Source: Planctomycetota bacterium
Lineage (GTDB): Bacteria > Planctomycetota > Planctomycetia > Planctomycetales > Planctomycetaceae
Assembly: GCA_024278285.1 (NCBI GenBank)
Contig: JAJRTM010000733.1
Location: 1-8,259 of the forward strand
Length of the DNA stretch: 8,259 bases
Reading direction: 5' to 3'
The notes beneath the pieces are model-generated. The model was not told the origin of the DNA and did no database searches. It saw only the letters and a program-made list of their open reading frames with translations. The translations under genes and the position numbers were made by a program. Positions within the stretch are counted from its first letter, which is position 1; each line of letters opens with the position of its first letter. Below are positions 7,101 through 8,259 of the stretch, piece after piece.

Positions 7101-7660
7101 TAATGCTGCTTTATTTTGAATTTCGAAACCTGCCGATTTCGATGGTCGTTTTCTCCGGAATTCCGGTCTCCTTTGCAGGAGGAATGATCGCGGTCGCGAT
7201 TATGGGCATTGATATGAACACCGCGATTTGGGTCGGTTTCATCGCATTGTTCGGTTTAGCAGTCGACGACGGCGTTGTGATGGCAACCTACATCCAACAG
7301 GTTCTCAGAAGAACGAAAGTCCGGAATGTGCAGGAGCTGAGGGAAGCGGTTTATAAGGCCGGTTTGAAAAGAATTCGTCCCTGTATGATGACCACCATCA
7401 CCACATTGGCAGCGCTGCTGCCCGTGCTTCTTTCAACAGGTCGTGGTGCTGACGTGGCCAGAGCGATGGCGATTCCCGTTTTTGGCGGCATGTTGATCGA
7501 ACCATTCACCTCTTTCATTGTTCCAACAATGTATTGTGGATATTTAGAATTAAAAATGGCATCCGGTATGAAGGATTCGATTTGGTCTGCATCTAATGAA
7601 GAACAGGACGATGTGCCAGATATACAGATGGAAGGAAATGAAACGGTGCCAGTCGCCTAA
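4139..7660 (+). CDS. cusA: CusA-like heavy-metal RND efflux pump (HME family), predicted Cu(I)/Ag(I)
   Basis: This 1173-residue inner-membrane pump is driven by proton flux. It opens like CusA/CzcA proteins (VPLDAIPNVGENQV, then TEWPGRSPKDIEDQITYPL). The TM4 segment GIAIAIGTMVDMGI carries D407, aligning with the essential D405 of E. coli CusA. M667 (FYMPS), M717 (AMVETYI) and M767 (VVMLQSGIK) align with the CusA copper triad M573/M623/M672, which argues for Cu(I)/Ag(I) over Zn/Co/Ni. Differences: CusA E939 is matched by D1043-D1044, and the lysine of RxRPK (K984) is Cys (RIRPC, C1082). The protein is about 125 residues longer than CusA. Much of the excess is two extra hydrophobic segments (about 514-533 and 544-563) between TM6 and TM7, plus about 25 residues after TM7 (about 621-650). 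The hydrophilic C-terminus is acidic. I recall similar long forms in Bacteroidota and planctomycetes, so these may be subfamily traits. Confidence 0.95.
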   Translation: MIKKILDFCIHERLLILIFSVGMISYGWYSTKKVPLDAIPNVGENQVIVLTEWPGRSPKDIEDQITYPLSISLQAVPGSKSVRGKSMFGFSFVQVTFGDEVDFYWARSRVAEQLSTVTDLPEEVTPVLAPDATALGQIYYYVLEPPPGMDLAELRSKQDFVVKYALQSVDGVAEVASVGGYVKQYQIEVDPDQLRYHKIPLNKVIQAVRESNIDVGAKTVEMNGMEFLVRGRGFIGAGKTEPETLAQIEATVIVTRDGIPVRVRDIAQVQAGPSFRRGALDLNGHEAVGGVVVMRYGENPRDVIMKVKEKIAALEPELGGITVTGIYDRSFLIDETVGTLSKALFEETLITIAVMVLFLLHVRASLIIAITLPMAVLMSFIAMKTFGVDANIMSLAGIAIAIGTMVDMGIIILENIYDGLATWEANGSPGGQKKRMEVIRDSAAEVVPAVITAVSTTIVSFLPVFFLTGRDHRLFAPLAWTKTFALTSSLIVAVAVLPMLCRVFLSSSKSGKTTSLFGGIGVSILSAGLTFYVWGEEFIHLTGLNLYVITALAAGAGFFTGWWMTRERILPMEQNPVSRFVRWVYGARLRYALKHKVLCLSFPFVIFFIGVGAWVGFPTLLKPVEKAFSYLGADLNEVPYYVDLKHTFTGLKSDDWIALDEGSWFYMPSLYPAASFNQAMEVLQAQDTLIKGIPEVENVLGKIGRIDSALDPAPAAMVETYIMLKPKDQWREGMTERKIWDEINSVATLPGVTPASALQPIEGRVVMLQSGIKASMAIRVYGDTLEGIAETSIAVAEYLKTVPYVNSGTVNPDIVMGKPYLEFEVDREEAARYGMTTMMVNEIVSAGLGGIDVTTTVEGRERYPIQIRYERNIREQLDNLKRVAVVTAVDDVVPLERLAEVSTTWGPGSINSEDARLVAHVAFSPSGMTGDLETVEEVMIALRAARKNGDLVFPEGNFELQPVGSFQNQIEANLRLMWIVPMVMLINLMLLYFEFRNLPISMVVFSGIPVSFAGGMIAVAIMGIDMNTAIWVGFIALFGLAVDDGVVMATYIQQVLRRTKVRNVQELREAVYKAGLKRIRPCMMTTITTLAALLPVLLSTGRGADVARAMAIPVFGGMLIEPFTSFIVPTMYCGYLELKMASGMKDSIWSASNEEQDDVPDIQMEGNETVPVA

Positions 7661-7766
7661 AACTGCTTTCTAAAAAATGTAGCTGTAGGGTGCGTTGCAA
7701 CGCACCAAATTGTTAAAAGTAAACGAAACAAAAGGATTTTTTAAACTCTCAAAAAGGAGAAAAGGA
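7661..7766. other. Short spacer between pump gene and small Cys-module gene
   Basis: This 106-bp spacer has no T-tract terminator. It contains the 18-bp palindrome at 7689-7706 and an A-rich stretch leading to a strong ribosome site. Read-through from the pump gene is possible; no separate promoter is evident. Confidence 0.5.
7689..7706. repeat. 18-bp perfect palindrome, REP-like intergenic element
   Basis: GGTGCGTTGCAACGCACC is identical on both strands and could form a 7-bp stem with a TGCA loop. It follows GTAGG, and the combination GTAGGGTGCG...CGCACC resembles short intergenic repeats I remember from several bacterial groups. Without a following T-run it is not a standard intrinsic terminator. 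It might modulate mRNA ends between the pump and the downstream gene. Confidence 0.6.
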
Positions 7767-7769
7767 ATG
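7755..7769 (+). promoter_or_regulatory. Ribosome-binding site fixing the start of the small Cys-module gene
   Basis: AGGAG at 7755-7759, in a run of A and G, lies 7 bases before the ATG at 7767-7769. The signal peptide begins directly at this ATG (MKRLGF). An in-frame TTG at 7695 lies inside the palindrome, would add 24 residues ahead of the signal peptide, and is rejected. Confidence 0.85.
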
Positions 7770-8228
7770 AAGCGTCTTGGATTTTTAATGGTTGCTGTGT
7801 TGTTCGTGGGAACTGGTTATTTCGCACAGGGTGATGATGGTCACGGAAAACATGATCATGCCAAGCATGAATCTCTTCGTGTAGCAGTCCAGGGTATTTG
7901 CCCGGTCACTGGGCAGAAATTAGGCGACCATGGTGCTCCGATCAAAGTCAAAGCAGGTAAGGAAGAAATTTTTCTGTGCTGCAAAGGTTGCCTGACTGAA
8001 AAGATTAACCCTCAACATTGGGCAACGATTCACGCCAATATGGCGAAGGCCCAGGGGAAATGTCCGGTCATGAAAAAGAAATTACCTGCCAATCCTAAGT
8101 CTGTTGTGGTTAATGGTCAACTGGTTTATGTCTGTTGCCCTCCCTGCACGAAAAAAATCGCTGCAAACCCTGCACCGTTTTTGGCAACAATTGATACCTA
8201 CTATGAACAGGCCTTGAAGCAGAGATAA
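7767..8228 (+). CDS. Exported His/Cys metal-binding protein with two CPV...CCxxC modules
   Basis: The 153-residue protein has a Sec signal (MKR, hydrophobic 5-18, plausible cleavage after FAQG near residue 22). A short His-rich stretch GHGKHDHAKHE (25-35) follows, and then two copies of the Cys module found on the adaptor. Module A has C45 (ICPV), C71, C72 and C75; module B has C99 (KCPV), C123, C124 and C127. Module A keeps the 26-residue first-to-second Cys spacing of the adaptor copies, while module B has 24. A helical end (about 133-153) closes it. It has no membrane segment beyond the signal, so it should be soluble in the periplasm. I infer a metal chaperone or buffer that delivers copper to the adaptor or pump, since it shares their binding module and lies 106 bp downstream. 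I know no established name. No terminator is visible after it. Confidence 0.85.
   Translation: MKRLGFLMVAVLFVGTGYFAQGDDGHGKHDHAKHESLRVAVQGICPVTGQKLGDHGAPIKVKAGKEEIFLCCKGCLTEKINPQHWATIHANMAKAQGKCPVMKKKLPANPKSVVVNGQLVYVCCPPCTKKIAANPAPFLATIDTYYEQALKQR
7890..8042 (+). repeat. Cys module copy 4 (module A of the small exported protein)
   Basis: Residues 42-92: GICPVTGQKLGDHGAP, then a strand pair ending EEIFLCCKGC and a closing helix. It matches the adaptor copies in order and in the 26-residue Cys spacing, with LGDHGAP replacing LGSMGTP. Confidence 0.75.
8052..8198 (+). repeat. Cys module copy 5 (module B of the small exported protein)
   Basis: Residues 96-144: GKCPVMKKKLPANPKSVVVNG, then LVYVCCPPC and a helix with ANPAPFLATI. 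The hairpin is two residues shorter than in the other copies, and the LGSMG loop is lost. It is the most divergent of the five but keeps all four cysteines. Confidence 0.7.
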
Positions 8229-8259
8229 ACCAGATTCAGCCGGGGCAGATGTTTTCCTT

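Noticed and set aside
7689..7706. Palindrome as an intrinsic terminator
   Set aside because: The following bases are AAATTGTTAAAAG on the plus strand, without the T-run needed for intrinsic termination.
7695..7766. Upstream TTG start for the small Cys-module gene
   Set aside because: It starts inside the palindrome, has no ribosome site, and would bury the signal peptide behind 24 charged residues.

Overview
The window carries a copper/silver-type metal efflux locus from a Gram-negative bacterium, most likely a planctomycete. That assignment is inferred from three things: the style of the proteins (a CusB-like adaptor with an internal second metal-binding motif and C-terminal CPV...CCxxC modules, and a long CusA-like pump), moderate G+C, and two intergenic elements resembling repeats I remember from planctomycete genomes. 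No rRNA, tRNA or taxonomic marker is present to prove it.

Layout. Bases 1-707 (minus strand) hold the N-terminal 235 codons of a LarA-like (DUF2088, lactate racemase N-terminal domain) protein cut by the window edge. A divergent non-coding spacer (708-1005) follows, with a 15-bp palindrome near its right end. At 1006-1404 (plus) lies a small exported protein with 15 cysteines that I cannot assign to a family. A second spacer (1405-1685) is rich in short inverted repeats. At 1686-4142 is a CusB-like periplasmic adaptor extended by three copies of a cysteine module. Its stop codon overlaps (ATGA) the start of a 1173-residue CusA-like RND pump at 4139-7660. After a short spacer with a perfect 18-bp palindrome comes a 153-residue exported protein (7767-8228) with a His-rich N-terminus and two more copies of the same cysteine module.

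How the genes may work together. The pump retains three methionines aligning with the copper-binding triad of E. coli CusA (M573/M623/M672), so Cu(I)/Ag(I) is the most likely substrate. The adaptor would link the pump to an outer-membrane channel, which is not in this window. The five copies of the CPV-x-CC-x2-C module, three tethered to the adaptor and two on the small exported protein, are the most striking feature. I infer that they capture metal in the periplasm and hand it to the pump, a role filled in enterobacteria by the unrelated protein CusF. The Cys-rich protein at 1006 may be another periplasmic metal binder. No regulator gene or mobile element was seen.
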